A DNA stretch of 64,000 nt from Mesodorylaimus sp. YZB2_4. Its lineage: Eukaryota; Nematoda; Enoplea; Dorylaimida; Dorylaimidae. Location of the stretch: positions 62,001-126,000 of the forward strand of contig JASANH010001439.1 in the NCBI GenBank assembly GCA_030248295.1, given 5' to 3'. Shown in pieces: positions 56,980-64,000 of the stretch (positions are counted from its first letter, which is position 1; every line of letters starts with the position of its first letter). The position numbers and the translations under genes are program-made. The notes below the pieces were generated by a model, which saw only the letters and a list, made by a program, of their open reading frames with translations, was not told where the DNA came from and ran no database searches.

Positions 56980-59310
56980 CTGCATGCAACTCAGACAGTT
57001 ATTTCCTATTTTTTTAGGTAGAAAAACACAGGTGATAAGAGATCGCGGCGATAATGTTAGACACAGTGTCAAAATAGCTGCTGATAATCGTTATCAGTGA
57101 CTGTTTTCTCAAGATTTTTTGGCAGGTAGCTCGGCGGCATTTCCATATCATTTTTGTATCACACCTGATGGTTGTGATAAGGCTGTAAGAATGAAATAAT
57201 AAGACTGAGATAAGCACTGTTATCACATATTTCACATTTGTGATAATGGGTAGGAAAACCGTAGTGACCCCGCTATAAAAATGGAGATACCTTATCACTA
57301 AAATTTACCAACTGATAAGCATCAAAACACAGCTGATAAGCATTAAACCTGGACGTTTGTCAGCTGCTTTTTCCTTGAAACATCAAAACATTCTTATCAC
57401 TCATTGTTGCAGAGAGCATCGATGGCTAAGGCAGGTCTTGTGATGCAAATGGTGACCTTCACAATAGGACATAAGGGCATACTGTACAAGAGCGAAAGGG
57501 CACGCTTTTTCAGTGAGGCATAGTTGATTGGTGCAGTTATGATATCAGGAGCAGAAAAATGACCTTTTCTATCACCTGCCTACTGATATCTTATCATTAG
57601 TAAACCAGACCTAATCAAGCATCCCGTGACAATGGATTCCTTGCATCGAAAACCTGTCCCACGAAGAAACCTTATCAGCGAGCCTTGCTCAATATGAATC
57701 ACAAAATTTTTTTAACATGCAAGGCCTGCACTACGGAGAAGCCTTATCAGAAATCTTGTTCTCCCGTGAAAAGTTTTTCGCCAAAAGCTTACGTCGTAAA
57801 AAGATTTCTCTTCGATTGTGAAAGAATAAAAATTAGAAAATTTTGTCGTCCAGTGTGCTCATCTAATTTTTAGCAAACTTCTGCTGACAAAGCAAAAAAT
57901 TTCCCCGAAATACTGCGCTTATTCGAGATTTCTGACTGGCCTAGTAAACAGTAATTTTCAAAATGGCTCGGCAAGAAAAAAACAATGCTGAGCAAAGGGG
58001 ATAAAACTGGGCGAAAACATAGTAAAAGCAGGAACGAAGCAGACAGCCTGGCCTGTCGTTTTGCAGCCCAATCGACCACCTCCTACTCACAGTCCACTGG
58101 CACAAATGGAAGCCCCGTCCATCGACCAACAGCTAGCGGGCTGCCTCGGCGAGCGAGTCGACATGTGGAAGATGTGCCTCCCCCCCCCCCCCCCCCCCCC
58201 CCCCAAAGGTACTCGCTCTGGAGTCGGTTGGTTTGGCTGGTCAATTCTGTGCCTCGCCGAGGCTGCTAGCACTGGCAAATGAATTCTCTGGCGTCAATAG
58301 AAAGAGAGAACGTTAGCAGAAAAAGATCAATAGCCTGTCGGCATACCCTTTCCTCCAGCCTCGCCCCTCTTTCCTTGTCTTCTCACCGAATCATAAACGT
58401 TTCGCACAAAAACTATATCCACCCCTCACGATCAGCCCAGACTAGTCCTAGCCATCATAGAGCGAATTTGAGAACGTGACTAAAGAAAATGACAAAAAAC
58501 CAAATTACTTTCTTCAGACGTACGAAATGTTGCTGAGATGAAAAATTACATCCGCTCCTTGTGAATAGTACTGACTTGAATTCTCCTAATTAGCGGATGC
58601 TACCTGGGCAAAAGGGAAATAAGAAAAACAAAAATATGTTTTCAACAATGCTTTTGTCAGGCCTTGTTATCACTAAACATGCACCAAACATGGCCAAATT
58701 CGTCAGATGGAACGTGATGTGATAACAAAAAGTACAAGCGTGAGAAGTGACTTCTTTACTCGATACCTATTGTATGGTCTTATCATACTGGATCAATGAT
58801 TTCGAGACTACTGATAAAACAATTGTAAGCTAGTGACCAGTGGTCACTGACAATGCTTCAGTGGTCCCTGACAAAACTTTAGTGCTCACTGACAAAAACT
58901 TATCCATGCTCACTGACAAAACTTCAGTGGTCACCTCACAATCAAAAGACTTATCAGTAATTATCAGCCGCCAGTACTGATAAGTCTTCTCCGTAGTCTT
59001 GAAATCCCCAGTAGTGATAAGACTTAACGGCATTCTATTTATCACTATTACTGACAATACTAATCAGTGTGCTCCCAGTCGCTGTTACGGACAAGACTTA
59101 TCGGTAGTACCATAATCAGCGTTACTGATAAGACTTATCAGAAGAGTGCGAGATCGTGTTTACTTATGAGACCTACCATTTCTTTGCGGCATTGTTATTT
59201 TTCTGATATAAGTTATCAGTTGTATCATAATCGCATTTGCTCATAAAACTTATCAGAAGTGTGCAAAATCGCTTATATCACCTTTTCTTCACTCTTCTCA
59301 TTACGCCAAC
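56980..59310. repeat. Dense CTGATAAG/CTTATCAG motif region
   Basis: Exact 8-mers occur at 57312, 57333, 57671, 57743, 58950, 58977, 59125, 59134 and 59249, with many TTATCA/TGATAA near-matches between. Part of it (58820-59280) is a degenerate tandem repeat built on CACTGACAAAACTT and ACTGATAAGACTTATCAG. The 8-mer matches the consensus for GATA-factor binding. It lies between the 3' end of FARSA and the first visible BIRC6 exon; a regulatory role is inferred only from the motif. Confidence 0.6.
58180..58204 (+). repeat. Run of 25 C
   Basis: The longest homopolymer in the window, in the region between FARSA and BIRC6. Confidence 0.95.
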
Positions 59311-60419
59311 ATAACTCGTGTTAGGGAGCGAGCGATGTGCCCATCGATTGGTGCTCATGGAGCTCAACAAGTCGGGTTGATGTTTCATTGGCTCTTGAAA
59401 CTGCTGCTTTGATCGTTACTTTGAAGGGCGAACGCCAAAAATCCCTCGACAGCAGGCGATAATCCAGCTGGAACTGACGATGAGCTAATGCGCGTGTATG
59501 CAGGAGGGAAAACCCGCAGGGCAATTAATCAACTGTACCGACCAGCCCACGGCTGAAACATCATCCTGACGGGTGATTTCCAACTGTCCCGCTCAATATC
59601 GTATTACAGAAGTCCTTTTATCAGGAGGCCACGATGTGCAGTGGACTATTGCTACCAAGTACCAGGTTCGATCCCCAGCGAGAGAGACCGATTTGTGAAA
59701 CAGTAAACTCGATTATCTTGATATTAGGGTGTGGACGACTCAACTAGGGCCATCGAGGGGAGAGATAAGTCAAACGAGGAAACACTCTTGCTGCAAGAGG
59801 GTGCAGCCCTCACTGTCCAAATGAGCTATGTCTGGTCCACGCCCCTTTTGAGTTGAGGTGCTCCTAGGAGAAGTCCTGGTGTGTTAATCCTACACGACTG
59901 TTCCTACAAAGGCTTGTCCATCTGCTCGACTAGGCAAATGCGCGTCTGGCAACAAACAAAACAAGCGTCCTTCATTTAGCAGTAGAGTAAAATTACCATC
60001 ATTATTTGCCCTTCTAGCCTCGTCGCATCTGCGCAGATAACGCCTTTCACTCTCTACAAATCACTTGCTAACCACTCGTTTCTTCCATTTTCCTTATCAA
60101 TCTTCTTTCTTCCCCTTACCCTGTCAAGTTTTCACTTTTCCGCGTCCTGTCACATCTTACATTGCTTGTCGTCTCCCTCTCACAGCCTCACTGTCCTCCT
60201 TATCAGCCTTACTGCTAACGACCAGTAAGTCTCCTTCGCATCGCTATCCTCCCACACTGCTGCTGTCACCTGATCAAACGATGGTCTCTTAACACAACCA
60301 CCCATCACTCGCACTCAAACTAAGAGATAACATTTATCTTCTGTTTTCATATCAACCACCAAGAACAATCACCGTCTCCACCTCTAGCGGCGTACACCTC
60401 CCCATCACCCACCCTTCCG
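59311..60419. other. Intergenic between FARSA and the GATA-motif region
   Basis: No gene or clear repeat is seen. 60000-60400 is pyrimidine-rich, consistent with the 3' flank of FARSA read on the other strand. Confidence 0.35.
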
Positions 60420-63957
<3,538 letters not shown>

Positions 63958-64000
63958 TTAAAATCTTTTACTTTCTTCAAATTCTATTTAAACACCAAGA

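Noticed and set aside
56980..59310. CRISPR array
   Set aside because: Motifs are degenerate, irregularly spaced and on both strands, in animal DNA with spliced genes.

Overview
This is animal nuclear DNA, not prokaryotic. Genes are split by GT-AG introns, and the protein families are metazoan: a CYP2-type cytochrome P450, DEG/ENaC channel relics, class A-like GPCRs, an ionotropic-glutamate-receptor-like relic, the C-terminal part of a BIRC6/BRUCE protein, and cytosolic phenylalanyl-tRNA synthetase alpha (FARSA). The mix suits an invertebrate, perhaps an ecdysozoan such as a tardigrade or an enoplean nematode. I cannot fix the taxon from the sequence alone.

Layout. 1-6 kb holds two minus-strand genes for likely secreted proteins: one beta/gamma-crystallin-like, and one with the N-terminal domain of VWA7/HET-C proteins. 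At 7-15 kb a P450 gene (minus) lies between two decaying, oppositely oriented DEG/ENaC copies. At 16.9-30.8 kb are two intronless paralogous GPCRs (plus), a broken iGluR-like gene between them, a TIR element, two tRNA-derived SINE families and a large inverted-repeat array. 34-42.3 kb is a nest of mobile elements: a putative 8.3 kb TIR element contains a decayed non-LTR retrotransposon, which is itself split by a 3.1 kb TIR element (with a 1.1 kb element inside it) and by an intact FLYWCH/MULE transposon. 43.0-47.4 kb is a two-exon gene for a NERD-nuclease/SF1-helicase protein, an unusual architecture for an animal, with a 517 bp palindromic element in its intron. 49.6-51.3 kb is a 5'-truncated non-LTR element with a long open reverse transcriptase frame. 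52.8-56.9 kb (minus) is the 3' end of a BIRC6-like E2/E3 gene, and 60.4-64 kb (minus) is the 3' half of FARSA, which runs off the right edge. The 3.5 kb between them is dense in CTGATAAG/CTTATCAG motifs.

The two housekeeping genes are well supported, with splice phases that agree across every junction. Between 6 and 52 kb the window reads as an accessory, repeat-rich region with sensory-receptor and detoxification genes in several states of duplication and decay.
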